Shown: piece after piece, positions 17,111 to 26,808 of the stretch
Position numbering within the stretch: position 1 is the first letter of the stretch
How the letters are laid out: every line of letters begins with the position of its first letter
Source of the DNA: Pseudopedobacter sp965218985
GTDB lineage: Bacteria; Bacteroidota; Bacteroidia; Sphingobacteriales; Sphingobacteriaceae
DNA length: 64,000 bases
Direction of reading: 5' to 3'
Assembly: GCA_965218985.1 (NCBI GenBank)
Contig: CBDCMP010000006.1
Location: 1-64,000 of the forward strand
Made by a program: the position numbers and the translations under genes
The notes under the pieces: model-generated
Seen by the model: only the letters and a program-made list of their open reading frames with translations
Database searches by the model: none
What the model was told of the DNA's origin: nothing

Positions 17111-19654
17111 ATGGAAGCTAAATTTTCACCGAGAGTCAAAGACGTGATTTCTTATAGCCGCGAGGAGGCTTTAAGATTGGGTCATGATTACATCGGTACA
17201 GAACATTTATTGTTGGGATTGATCAGGGAAGGAGATGGCATGGCGATAAAGATTTTAAAATCTTTAGGTGTTGACACTGCGAAACTGCGAAGAGCCATTG
17301 AAGACGCTGTGAGAGGGAATTCCGGCACCACAGTTAATCTGGGGAACATCCCCTTAACCAAACAGGCTGAAAAGGTTTTGAAGATCACTTATCTGGAGGC
17401 TAAAATTTTTAAAAGCGATGTAATTGGCACAGAACACCTATTGCTGTCTGTTTTAAGAGAAGAAGATAATATAGCTTCGCAGATATTGGCACAATTCAAT
17501 TTGAATTACGAAATTTTCAAAGCTGAGGTGGAGAATAATAAAGACGGGTTCAGAGATGATCCAACGGGTTCTGCTGCAGGTGGAGAGGAAGAATTTAAGG
17601 ATGATGACGCTTTCTCAGCACCCAAAAAAGTGTCTGACATCAAATCCAAGACTCCGGTTTTGGATAATTTTGGCAGAGATTTAACCAGGATGGCTGAAGA
17701 TGGCAAATTAGATCCTATCGTTGGTCGTGAAAAAGAGATTGAAAGGGTATCGCAAATCCTCTCCAGGAGAAAAAAGAATAACCCAATTTTGATAGGAGAA
17801 CCCGGTGTTGGCAAGTCGGCGATTGCTGAAGGCTTGGCATTGAGAATTGTTCAACGTAAAGTGTCCAGGGTCTTATTCAATAAGAGAGTAGTGACCCTTG
17901 ACTTAGCTTCTCTGGTCGCAGGCACAAAATATCGTGGTCAGTTTGAAGAGCGAATGAAAGCAGTGATGAACGAGCTGGAGAAATCTCCTGATGTGATTTT
18001 ATTCATTGATGAGATTCACACCATCGTAGGTGCAGGTGGAGCTTCCGGTTCATTGGATGCCTCCAATATGTTCAAACCAGCGTTAGCCCGTGGTGAAATC
18101 CAGTGTATCGGAGCAACCACGCTAGATGAATACCGTCAGTACATTGAAAAGGATGGAGCTTTAGATCGTCGTTTCCAGAAAGTGATGATTGAGCCTGCCA
18201 CTCCTACAGAAACCATTGAAATCCTTAACAGAATTAAAGATAAATATGAAGATCATCATGGTGTGACTTACACTGAAGAGGCTATCCAGGCTTGTGTGAG
18301 CTTGACCTCCAGGTATATCACCGATCGTTTTCTGCCGGATAAAGCCATTGATGCTTTGGATGAAGCAGGTTCAAGGGTTCACCTTACCAATATCCATGTT
18401 CCACAAAACATCATTGACATTGAGCAAAAAATCGAACAGATCAAAGTGGAAAAGAATCGGGTGGTAAAGAGTCAGAAATATGAGGAAGCTGCAAAACTGA
18501 GAGATACGGAGAAAAATCTTTTGGAGGAGCTGGATAAGGCGAAAACTGAATGGGAGGCTGAAACAAAGACTAAAAGATACACGGTTTCTGAAGACAATGT
18601 AGCGGAAGTGGTTTCCATGATGACGGGTATTCCGGTACAGCGGGTTGGTCAAACCGATAGCCAGAAATTACTGAATATGTTTGAAAAGATCAATGAGAAG
18701 ATCATTGGTCAGGATGATGCCATCAAGAAATTGTCGAAAGCGATTCAAAGAACCAGAGCAGGGCTGAAAGATCCTAAAAAACCAATCGGCTCCTTTATAT
18801 TTTTGGGTCCGACAGGTGTGGGTAAAACAGAACTGGCAAAAGAATTAGCACGTTTCATGTTCGATTCTGATGATGCTTTGATTCAGATAGATATGAGCGA
18901 ATACATGGAGAAATTTGCGGTTTCCAGATTGGTTGGGGCGCCTCCGGGATACGTAGGTTATGAAGAAGGGGGACAGCTAACCGAGAAGGTAAGGCGAAAA
19001 CCTTATTCTGTGATTCTTTTGGACGAGATTGAAAAAGCGCATCCTGATGTATTCAACATTTTGTTACAGGTTTTGGACGAAGGTCAACTAACGGATTCTT
19101 TAGGAAGAAAAGTTGATTTTAGAAATGCCATTGTGATCATGACCTCTAATATAGGTGCCCGTCAGCTTAAGGATTTCGGACAGGGTGTGGGATTTACCAC
19201 CAGTGCAAAAGCTTTACAAGCCGAGACACACAGCAGGGCAGTGATAGAAAGTGCTTTAAAGAGAGCTTTCGCACCGGAATTTTTAAATCGTGTGGATGAT
19301 GTGATCGTATTCAATTCATTAGCTAAAGAAGAGATCTTCAGAATCATTGACATAGAGCTGAAAGCCTTGTTCGGCAGGGTTCAAGCATTAGGTTATGAAA
19401 TCAAATTGACTGATGAAGCTAAGGAGTACATCGCTGAAAAAGGATTTGACGTCAATTTTGGGGCAAGGCCATTGAAAAGAGCTATTCAGAAATACCTGGA
19501 AGATCCAATTGCCGAAGAGATCTTAAAGGGAGAGTTGACTGAGGGTGATGTGATGGAGGTTGGCTTTGATAAAGATAAAGAGGAGATCATCATTATTGGG
19601 AAAAATTCTAGGAAGAGAAAGAAGAAAGAAGAGGAGAAAGAAGGAGGCGAATAA
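17111..19654 (+). CDS. clpC: ATP-dependent Clp protease ATP-binding subunit ClpC
   Basis: 847 residues. Two Clp-N repeats (about 5-145) precede AAA+ domain 1 (Walker A GEPGVGKS about 229; Walker B VILFIDEIHT). A ClpC-type UVR segment in the middle domain (KSQKYEEAAKLRDTEKNL) and AAA+ domain 2 (Walker A GPTGVGKTE; VILLDEIEKAHPD; sensor region NRVDDVIVF) follow. The tail is highly charged. It unfolds substrates for ClpP; no clpP is adjacent. It is divergent from ettA, with a strong terminator just downstream. Confidence 0.96.
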   Translation: MEAKFSPRVKDVISYSREEALRLGHDYIGTEHLLLGLIREGDGMAIKILKSLGVDTAKLRRAIEDAVRGNSGTTVNLGNIPLTKQAEKVLKITYLEAKIFKSDVIGTEHLLLSVLREEDNIASQILAQFNLNYEIFKAEVENNKDGFRDDPTGSAAGGEEEFKDDDAFSAPKKVSDIKSKTPVLDNFGRDLTRMAEDGKLDPIVGREKEIERVSQILSRRKKNNPILIGEPGVGKSAIAEGLALRIVQRKVSRVLFNKRVVTLDLASLVAGTKYRGQFEERMKAVMNELEKSPDVILFIDEIHTIVGAGGASGSLDASNMFKPALARGEIQCIGATTLDEYRQYIEKDGALDRRFQKVMIEPATPTETIEILNRIKDKYEDHHGVTYTEEAIQACVSLTSRYITDRFLPDKAIDALDEAGSRVHLTNIHVPQNIIDIEQKIEQIKVEKNRVVKSQKYEEAAKLRDTEKNLLEELDKAKTEWEAETKTKRYTVSEDNVAEVVSMMTGIPVQRVGQTDSQKLLNMFEKINEKIIGQDDAIKKLSKAIQRTRAGLKDPKKPIGSFIFLGPTGVGKTELAKELARFMFDSDDALIQIDMSEYMEKFAVSRLVGAPPGYVGYEEGGQLTEKVRRKPYSVILLDEIEKAHPDVFNILLQVLDEGQLTDSLGRKVDFRNAIVIMTSNIGARQLKDFGQGVGFTTSAKALQAETHSRAVIESALKRAFAPEFLNRVDDVIVFNSLAKEEIFRIIDIELKALFGRVQALGYEIKLTDEAKEYIAEKGFDVNFGARPLKRAIQKYLEDPIAEEILKGELTEGDVMEVGFDKDKEEIIIIGKNSRKRKKKEEEKEGGE

Positions 19655-19672
19655 CAATTTTAATTCCTTTTA

Positions 19673-19707
19673 AAAAGCATCGCATAATTCTGCGATGCTT
19701 TTTTGTT
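19673..19707 (+). terminator. Intrinsic terminator of clpC
   Basis: AAAAGCATCGCA-TAATTC-TGCGATGCTTTT, a perfect 12-bp stem followed by T-rich sequence, 19 bases after the clpC stop. Confidence 0.9.
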
Positions 19708-19830
19708 TTGAATGCAACCAAATTGAATATTGGCTCGTCTTTTGAATAGGAAGAGATCGCAACTGCTATGATGAATCAGGGGGTCAGATTAATCCATTTA
19801 GGTTTTAGAAAGTCAATCAATAAACAAATT

Positions 19831-20241
19831 ATGAGAAATATGAAAAAGCTGCTATTTTTATTTTTAGGAGTATCGATACTTGGAGTATCAGCCTGCCGAA
19901 AAGTTACCGAACAATATTATACCACGCCCAATCAGACGGTTTATTATACAATAGCCGCAAGCAGTTGGACTACTGGAGACGGGGGTAAAACCTTTACTGC
20001 TGATCTATCTTTTAAGTCAGGGGATATTTACCAAAATGATTTTGATGGGGTCTTAGTTTACGTTTCTTTTGGAAACAGCATCTACGAACCGGTGCCACAA
20101 ACTTATGACGGGATTTCCTACTCTTATGATGTGGATAATTCATTGGTGAGGTTGCGAATTCAAAATTCTGACGGTGGAGGAACCATTAACCCTCCGGGGG
20201 TCATCTCGGCCAAGTTGGTGCTGATTCCTTCACAGCAATAG
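19831..20241 (+). CDS. Small lipoprotein of unknown function
   Basis: The ATG at 19831 (MRNMKKLLFLFLG) is chosen over longer forms because it places a lipoprotein signal peptide at the N-terminus with lipobox GVSAC; 19840 is also possible. The mature ~115 residues are beta-rich with SSWTTGDGGKTFTADL and a C-terminal Pro/Gly segment. I do not recognise a family. It opens the run of secreted-protein genes at 19.8-23.5 kb. Confidence 0.7.
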   Translation: MRNMKKLLFLFLGVSILGVSACRKVTEQYYTTPNQTVYYTIAASSWTTGDGGKTFTADLSFKSGDIYQNDFDGVLVYVSFGNSIYEPVPQTYDGISYSYDVDNSLVRLRIQNSDGGGTINPPGVISAKLVLIPSQQ

Positions 20242-20320
20242 GTACGAAATTTCCGTAAATTGAATAAATCTCCTAGAGATGATAAAGTGATAAAGCCTCC
20301 CGATTGGGGCGAACGGCCAG

Positions 20321-21037
20321 TTGTTGAAAAGCGGGCTCTATGATGTGAAGAACAAGACTTTTAGGGAAAACAAAAATCTATATGCCAGTAAATCCCCACT
20401 GCTTAAAACCATGAGCGACGAAGATGTTGAGGGTGGTGAACTGGAAGAAGTGGTGGTCACAGAAACGCCCGGAGGGGGCGGAGGCGGTGGTGGCACTGGA
20501 GGCGGAGGTGGCCCTGCTATCCCGCCCGGGCCTATTAATGGCGGTGGAGGTGGGTATAATAGCGGTATTCCAGGTGACACACCAGAATTGCAACAATTTG
20601 AAATTGACTATAAATCACGGATGTCAGCGTATGAAATTGAAATTTGCAATAATATGAATAGAGTGAATCAAGTTACTTATCTAATAAATGCACAAAGTGC
20701 CTCTAGCGCAGCTGAAAATTTATACCCTGGAAATCAACATAATACAAGAGCAGATGCTTTTAGGCATGCATACTTCAGTATTCTTAATGTATCAACTATT
20801 GGCTTCTCTTTAGCAGAATCATTAGGAAATGCGCATGAAGAAGTTACAGGCCAACCGGGAATAGAAAAGCAAATGGACCTTTGGAATAATAATGCAGGAA
20901 GAAATGCTTTTAACGGTTATATTCCTAATAGCGGAGCCCCATCATATTTCGCAAATGTCATACAAAATCTTGTTAATAATGGCAATTTAAAATATATACA
21001 GCCAGATACTGGTAATTTAGTTCCTACAAATCAGTAA
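20321..21037 (+). CDS. Effector-like protein lacking its signal peptide; C-terminal DUF6973-like domain
   Basis: The frame runs from 20321 (TTG) with no ATG until MSDEDVEGGELEE. Its start matches the middle of the gene at 21727 (GANGQLLKSGLYDVKNKTF versus GASGQLISSGNYDLKNKTF), and an in-frame stop lies shortly upstream, so the N-terminal export part is missing. The shared stem EGGELEEVVVTE leads into a Gly/Pro-rich linker, followed by a different C-terminal domain with ADAFRHAYFS, LGNAHEE and MDLWNNNAGR. This resembles DUF6973, a suspected toxin domain. It is either a 5'-truncated pseudogene or an orphan C-terminal cassette. A lipoprotein gene starts 1 base after its stop. Confidence 0.6.
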   Translation: MLKSGLYDVKNKTFRENKNLYASKSPLLKTMSDEDVEGGELEEVVVTETPGGGGGGGGTGGGGGPAIPPGPINGGGGGYNSGIPGDTPELQQFEIDYKSRMSAYEIEICNNMNRVNQVTYLINAQSASSAAENLYPGNQHNTRADAFRHAYFSILNVSTIGFSLAESLGNAHEEVTGQPGIEKQMDLWNNNAGRNAFNGYIPNSGAPSYFANVIQNLVNNGNLKYIQPDTGNLVPTNQ

Positions 21038-21038
21038 A

Positions 21039-21509
21039 ATGAAAATAATTAATTGTTTTTGCTCGTTTTTCCTATTGCTATTTTCTGCCTGTCAGGAAAG
21101 AAAACCTATAGAAAAATTACCTATAGTTATTTCGTATGCTGCAATTGCGGCGAACAGCGCACATGTAGCAATTGACAACGTTTCTATCTGTGATTTGGTA
21201 CCAATAAAAAATTGGGACCAAATGCTTATTCTAGGACCATATAGTAACAAAAATAGTATTAAGGGATTTGAAATTGAGAATTTAGAGGGGATAAAAAGAG
21301 ATATCCTAGCTGCAAGTTTTGATGAGAGCAAATGTACATTGGTTTTTATAAAAAATAAAAGTGCTTTTGCCTACGGCGAAATCAATCGTTTTCCAATTGA
21401 CTTTGCTTGGAATAATAGTGATGTTTATTTGATCAATAAGTCTCAATGTCAAACCATTCATCTTAAAAAGATAAATGAAGAAAATAGGTTTGAAGTTGTT
21501 ATAGAGTAA
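21039..21509 (+). CDS. Lipoprotein, candidate immunity protein
   Basis: 156 residues with a lipoprotein signal peptide (MKIINCFCSFFLLLFSAC, lipobox LFSAC). The mature part has no recognised motif. It begins 1 base after the stop of the DUF6973-like gene, a spacing typical of co-translated pairs. It is AT-rich compared with the core genome. By position it is the natural candidate to protect against, or partner, the upstream C-terminal domain; that is inference. Confidence 0.6.
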   Translation: MKIINCFCSFFLLLFSACQERKPIEKLPIVISYAAIAANSAHVAIDNVSICDLVPIKNWDQMLILGPYSNKNSIKGFEIENLEGIKRDILAASFDESKCTLVFIKNKSAFAYGEINRFPIDFAWNNSDVYLINKSQCQTIHLKKINEENRFEVVIE

Positions 21510-21726
21510 TAAAATCCTCTATTTTTCTTTTCTTCTATTAAAATTATTGATCTTTTATCCACATGATTAATGATCACTATATTTTCACATTAGGTTGTTA
21601 TAATTTTGAATAAATATGAAACCTTATTATTTATTAGGTCTTTTATAATCTCAAAATAAATCGGTTTAGTTGCGATTTTGGAAACTATTACTTAAATTCG
21701 TTTAATTACCAGTAAAACCATTTTAC

Positions 21727-22969
21727 ATGAAAAATTTAAACAAAATATCATTAAGGATTTTATTACTGGGTGTGGCACTTCTTTGCCTGGCCGTTTATGC
21801 CTGTAGGAAAGATATCGGCTTAACTGAATCAGAAAAAGTCAGCCAACCCAAAGATCTTTTGGCATCTGCTAAGGCCTGGTATGCCCAGCAATCCTCGCTT
21901 CCCTCATTAAATATAGAAGCAGAATATATTAATCTTAAGGATTTTCAGCCAAATTGGTCTGCTGTAGCTTATTCTAAAAATAATAAACAACAAACAATAC
22001 TTGGAGTACCATTATATTCTTCGGGAAGTGATTTTTTGGAATTAAATGTTGTTATTCAAAACGGGTATACTTTTGGGATAATTAAATATTTCAAATATAT
22101 ATCTGATACACAAGCCGAATTAAAATTATTTGGAGCCAGTGGTCAGCTTATTAGTAGCGGTAATTATGATTTAAAAAACAAGACTTTTATTAAAAATAAA
22201 CTTTCCCCTACTCAATCGTCTTTATATATGAAAATGATGTCTGAGGACATCGAAGGTGGTGAATTAGAGGAGGTAACTGTAACCGAAACGGCTCCAGGCG
22301 GAGGTTCTGGAGGAGGAGGTGGGACGCCACCTTCTATTCCGCCCTCACCAGTTACAGGTGGAGGTGGGGGTAGCACTAGCGAGCCTACTTACACGGTGCC
22401 GGCAGCACCTATTTATAATGCGATCACAGATTTAAATCAATACTTAAATTGTTTTAGTAAGTATTCTCCTGCCAAAGTTACTATATATGCAGATCAGCCA
22501 AAAACCGTATTCAAGAGATGCATGGGTTTTGAAATCAAATTTAGATATTGACGTAGGGCATTCTTTTATAAGTATTGAACAAGGTAGTATCATAAGATAC
22601 CTGGGATTTTATCCAAAGGATGATATAACTCCAAATCATATTAGTTCACCCAATAAGTGGATTAATGATAGTGGACATTATTACGACGTGAAGTACTCCA
22701 TATATGTTTCTTTAACACAGTTTACGAATGTTATGAATGTAATTAATTCATACAATACAACTTATCACTTAGATAATAATAACTGTACAACATTTGCACT
22801 TGCGGTTGGCAATGCAGCCGGTGGTAATATACCTTCAACATATGGTACTTGGGCTATTTCACATCATGGAAATGATCCAGGAGATTTAGGTCAGGATTTA
22901 CGAAGTAAACTTGGCGCTGAAACAACGGGGGGCACAGCTGGATCGAATTATGGTAGCTGCGGGCAATAA
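21727..22969 (+). pseudogene. Effector-like lipoprotein with Gly-rich linker and permuted-papain-like C-terminal domain, frameshifted
   Basis: Frame 1 (21727-22551) gives a lipoprotein signal peptide (lipobox AVYAC), an N-terminal domain (SAKAWYAQQ, W..A, VPLYSSG), the stem EGGELEEVTVTE and a Gly/Pro-rich linker. The start of the C-terminal domain, DLNQYLNCFSKYSPAKV, follows. Frame 2 (to 22969) carries on with DIDVGHSFISIEQG and LDNNNCTTFALAVGNAAG. Removing one A from the A5 run at 22500-22504 joins them (QPKPYSRDAW). The His-before-Cys order (GHSF ... NNCTTF) suggests a permuted papain/LRAT-like fold. Whether it is a sequencing error, a phase-variable tract or real decay is unknown. Confidence 0.65.
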
Positions 22970-22981
22970 ATTTATATTCAT

Positions 22982-23449
22982 ATGAAAAAGATATTTTTTC
23001 TTTTTATTTCATTATTTTTTTCCTGCTCATTCTGTTTTGCGCAAACTGAGTCATCTAGATTAAAAAATTTTCTTAGTGAGTTAAAAAAAAATGAATGGAC
23101 TTTTGATGAAATAAAAACAAAATATCTTTTTTTAGGTAAAAAAGAAAACCACAGACCTACCACTAAAGAGGAATACGAGTGGTTAGATGATTTTTACAGT
23201 AAAAGTCTTTCGTTGTTGTCTGAAGAATTAAGAAATAAGAATGTAACTATAAATGACATTTATTTTATCCGGTATGACCATGCGGAGGAAGCTCTAAAAA
23301 CTATGATCCTTGATAAAGAAACTGAAAAAAATGTATATATAGCTACAAATAATAAAGATTTCAAACATTATTTTTTGTTAAAAGATCGTAAAATATCAGC
23401 ATGGCTAACTATTAAAGATGGGAGAGTCTTTTTAGGTTATGATTTATAG
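22982..23449 (+). CDS. Small secreted protein, candidate partner/immunity protein
   Basis: 155 residues with a Sec signal peptide ending CFAQ. The mature part is highly charged (ELKKNEWTFDEIKTKYLFLGKKE) with no family I recognise. It starts 12 bases after the upstream effector-like gene, repeating the effector-plus-small-exported-protein arrangement of 20321-21509. Very low GC. Confidence 0.6.
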   Translation: MKKIFFLFISLFFSCSFCFAQTESSRLKNFLSELKKNEWTFDEIKTKYLFLGKKENHRPTTKEEYEWLDDFYSKSLSLLSEELRNKNVTINDIYFIRYDHAEEALKTMILDKETEKNVYIATNNKDFKHYFLLKDRKISAWLTIKDGRVFLGYDL

Positions 23450-23512
23450 TGGGCTGATTTTTAGGGATTTTTAAAAAAAGCCTTTTTCTCTTTCAAAAGG
23501 TAGCTGTTTTTT

Positions 23513-25288
23513 ATGAAATCAATACTAAAACCGCTCATCTATCAAGTTTTAATAACATTCTTATTTGCGGCTATTTTTTTGCTGTCCCTTTTCATTAATT
23601 TCAATATCCCTTGGCTTTACCAGTTTTATCCCGCTGTATTTCAATTGAGCAGTTTTATTTTAGGGTTGGCTATTGCCGCTTTATTTTTTAAAGACCATAT
23701 AAAGTTTCAATGGAATCTGTTAGACTTTCTCGTGGTTTTCTATTGTATATATAGTATTTTAAATAAATTGGGGCATCTCCAAAATTTTCAATACGATATT
23801 CACAGCTATAATCAGTTGGCTTATATGGCCTTATATTTCGCTATCCGTTTGTTGCCAAAGCAAGAACTTGTTTTCGATAGCGTAGTCGCTTTAATCATGT
23901 TTCTTGGTTTTTCGAATATTATTTATGGAATATTACAGGTGTTTGGACTTGCTCCATTAATTAGTACCATTTATAGAATTACGGGTACATTCCCCAATCC
24001 GGCACCATTTGCTGCTTACTTAGCAATTATTGCTCCATTGTCCTTTTTACTATTTCCTGGTTTTGCTTCAAAAAAAGTAAACTTTATAAGGACATGCCTT
24101 TTCGTAATATTTGCTATCGTTATTGTCTATACTGCTTCCAGAGCAGCATTTTTAGCTTTGGTGGTGATGGGTTTGGCATTTACATACCGACATTATCAGG
24201 ATAATATACGAAAATGGAAATATTGGACAATAGGTATTGCTATGGCTGCTTCAATTAGTTTGGTCACCGTTTTATACGCCATTAGGCCAGCATCTGCAGA
24301 CGGCAGGTTATTGATATGGAAGGTAACCAGTAAAATGATCACTGATGCCCCAACTGTAGGGAGTGGTATCGGTTATTTTGATGATCATTATTCAAGATAT
24401 CAGGCGGCTTACCTTGCATCAGAAAAAGCCTCATTCAATGAAAAGTATCTTTCAGGGAAAGTTCATTTTCCTTTTAATGAATATTTGGGAATATGGGTGG
24501 AAAATGGTCTTATGGGGTTATTTTTATTTTTGTTGATGGTATGCATTCCAATTTATGCAGTATTAAAAAACCGATGTAAGGAGGGGAAATTATTTTTCCC
24601 TGTAGCTGGCTTGGTTGGTTTGCTGATATTTGCCTTATTATCCTATCCTTTTCATGTAACTGCAATAAGTGTGGTGTTTTTTGTAATATTGGCCCTAATT
24701 TCTTATCAAATAGATAAATTGGTGTTGTTAGGGAAAATAAATTTCAAAAAAGCCCAACCTTGGTTTTTGTCATTTGGTATCGCTGTTTATCTTTTTGTAT
24801 CTTTTATGGTCATCAGGCAAATAGAAGCCATCAAACTATGGCATAATGCAAAAGATATGGTGGCCTATAATACCGCCGCTTCTTTTAAGATCTATAGTGA
24901 CATTAAACCCTTAATGACCAATAATCCTTCCTTTCTTTATAATTACGGAGCGGAAATGGCAGATTTGGGCTACTATAAATTAGCCATAAAATTATTTGAA
25001 GAACTGAAATTGAAACATCAGGATATTAACTTATACAGCCAGACAGGAAGATGTTATGAGGCACTTAAATTATATTCATTAGCAGAAGAAAATTATCAAA
25101 AAGCTGCTGATATTCGCCCTCTGATGTTGGCCGCAAAATTGTTGCTATTTCGTCTTTTTATTTCCTCAGGAAATGAGGAAAAGGCGAAAGAGCAAGCTAA
25201 GATAATTCTGGACACTCCGGTAAAAATACCCACATTGGAAGCTGAAAAGATAAGAAACGATATGCGCTTATATTTAATGGATCATTAG
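23513..25288 (+). CDS. O-antigen ligase/polymerase family protein with TPR tail
   Basis: A 591-residue integral membrane protein with 10-12 TM helices over the first ~440 residues. The Wzy_C/WaaL signature region is ITGTFPNPAPFAAYLA, ASRAAFLAL and DGRLLIWKV...GSGIGYF. The C-terminal ~140 residues form TPR-like repeats (YNYGAEMADLGYYKLAIKLFEEL; YSLAEENYQKAADIRP). Such proteins join glycans to lipid or protein acceptors in the periplasm; the TPR tail suggests a peptide or protein partner. The next gene starts at the base after its stop. Confidence 0.8.
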   Translation: MKSILKPLIYQVLITFLFAAIFLLSLFINFNIPWLYQFYPAVFQLSSFILGLAIAALFFKDHIKFQWNLLDFLVVFYCIYSILNKLGHLQNFQYDIHSYNQLAYMALYFAIRLLPKQELVFDSVVALIMFLGFSNIIYGILQVFGLAPLISTIYRITGTFPNPAPFAAYLAIIAPLSFLLFPGFASKKVNFIRTCLFVIFAIVIVYTASRAAFLALVVMGLAFTYRHYQDNIRKWKYWTIGIAMAASISLVTVLYAIRPASADGRLLIWKVTSKMITDAPTVGSGIGYFDDHYSRYQAAYLASEKASFNEKYLSGKVHFPFNEYLGIWVENGLMGLFLFLLMVCIPIYAVLKNRCKEGKLFFPVAGLVGLLIFALLSYPFHVTAISVVFFVILALISYQIDKLVLLGKINFKKAQPWFLSFGIAVYLFVSFMVIRQIEAIKLWHNAKDMVAYNTAASFKIYSDIKPLMTNNPSFLYNYGAEMADLGYYKLAIKLFEELKLKHQDINLYSQTGRCYEALKLYSLAEENYQKAADIRPLMLAAKLLLFRLFISSGNEEKAKEQAKIILDTPVKIPTLEAEKIRNDMRLYLMDH

Positions 25289-26803
25289 ATGATGAATTGT
25301 TCTCCATTAAGAAACTGCTTGGTCATTCTTATCTCTATGCTTCTTTTTGTCGCTTGTTCTAAAAAAGCAGGGAAAATTGATTGGAATAAGCTGAAATCTG
25401 ACTATTCCAACCCAAAAGATTCTCTCCGTTTACAGGCCGTAATATTTCTGCAAGAAAATATGAAAGATAAGACATCAGAGTTAGTTGGCTATCAAAACAT
25501 TGGAAATGATAAGATCATTTACCTACATCAATTAACTGCTGATGGTATTGGCGAAAATGAGTTGAAAAACATCAACAATAATAAAGGGTATAAAAAAGTG
25601 AGTGTTACTTTAAATGACAAAGAAATACTTTCTACAGAACAACTAAAATCAAAAATTGAGAGAGCTTTCAAAAGTTGGGAAGATAGCCCCTGGTGTAAAG
25701 ATGTTTCGAAAAAAGTGTTTTTCGAATACCTGCTGCCCTATAAAATTTTCGGGGAATATCCTTCAAATTGGCGCAACACACTTTCTAAAGATATGGCTAA
25801 TGGTTTGGTAGCCTGGGAAGCCAATTTTAAATTAAATTATGAAACCCACAAAATAGAATATCTAGATTCTGTAGTTAATGATTTCGTTATTCCACAAAAT
25901 GCCAAGTGGTATACCTATTCTTTGGCAGCCGAAAAATTAGGGAGTGTACCCTCCTTTGATGAAATAAAGCTACAAAAAGGCGGAGATTGCTTTTATGAGG
26001 CAGCCATAAATAATTATCTTTTAAGAGCTGCTGGCATCCCTGCTGCTTTTGACATCATTCCTTATTGGGGCAATTCTAATGGCTCACATTCCATGGCAGT
26101 TTATTGGAATACCGGGCAACAAAAAATGAGGATGTTGTTAGGTTTAAAATATAAAGCTGCAAAAATTTTTAGAAGAGGCTTCAAAAATTATGGTACCTGG
26201 ACCAAAGAAATTAAGCCAATTATTAAAGAAAATCCGTTTAAACTGAATTTTCTGGAAAGTGATGATGTTTTTGACGTCACCAATGAACATACTGAAACAG
26301 CTGATGTCACTATTGATGTGCCCATTTCACAAAGTTTGTCTTTTGCTTATATAGATGTTTTATATTATGATCAATGGAAACCCATTTATTGGGCTGCTAT
26401 AGCAGATGGCAAGGCAACCTTTAAAGCCATGGGGAAAGAGGTGATTTACAGGATTGAATACCCAAACCCTGATGGGGAAAGCTCTTTTGGAATTCCTTTT
26501 TTGCTTACAGAAAAAGGTAAACTTATTTATCCTGTTGTTTCCGGAAAACGTATCGATTTAAATCTGAAAGCTATAAATGCGGGCTCAGCATCTTTTGTGA
26601 AGGCTAGTAAAACCTATCTGCTGAATTACATGGACATCAATGGTGAATGGATACCTGTCGAAAAAACTATTTGCTTAAAGGATTCTTCGGTGAGCTTCAA
26701 TAAATTTCCTGAGGCTTATTTTTATAAATTGATTGACCTGCAAAATGATAAAAAACTTTCAAGAGTTTTCAGGATGAAATTGAATAAACAGATTTGGTAT
26801 TGA
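25289..26803 (+). CDS. Transglutaminase-like lipoprotein
   Basis: 504 residues with a lipoprotein signal (LLFVACSKKAG). A transglutaminase/papain-like core is centred near residues 230-275: the Cys lies in QKGGDCFYEAAINNYLLRAA and the His in GNSNGSHSMAVYW. The C-terminal half looks like beta-sandwich modules. These Bacteroidota proteins are uncharacterised; the core could cleave or cross-link peptides. The start directly abuts the ligase-like gene's stop, so they are one operon and may act on the same cell-surface substrate. Confidence 0.75.
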   Translation: MMNCSPLRNCLVILISMLLFVACSKKAGKIDWNKLKSDYSNPKDSLRLQAVIFLQENMKDKTSELVGYQNIGNDKIIYLHQLTADGIGENELKNINNNKGYKKVSVTLNDKEILSTEQLKSKIERAFKSWEDSPWCKDVSKKVFFEYLLPYKIFGEYPSNWRNTLSKDMANGLVAWEANFKLNYETHKIEYLDSVVNDFVIPQNAKWYTYSLAAEKLGSVPSFDEIKLQKGGDCFYEAAINNYLLRAAGIPAAFDIIPYWGNSNGSHSMAVYWNTGQQKMRMLLGLKYKAAKIFRRGFKNYGTWTKEIKPIIKENPFKLNFLESDDVFDVTNEHTETADVTIDVPISQSLSFAYIDVLYYDQWKPIYWAAIADGKATFKAMGKEVIYRIEYPNPDGESSFGIPFLLTEKGKLIYPVVSGKRIDLNLKAINAGSASFVKASKTYLLNYMDINGEWIPVEKTICLKDSSVSFNKFPEAYFYKLIDLQNDKKLSRVFRMKLNKQIWY

Positions 26804-26808
26804 ATCAA

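Noticed and set aside
20338..20580. Minus-strand open frame rich in Pro (PPPPPVPPPPPPPP)
   Set aside because: It is the complement of the Gly-rich linker codons of the effector-like gene; no start context or homology.
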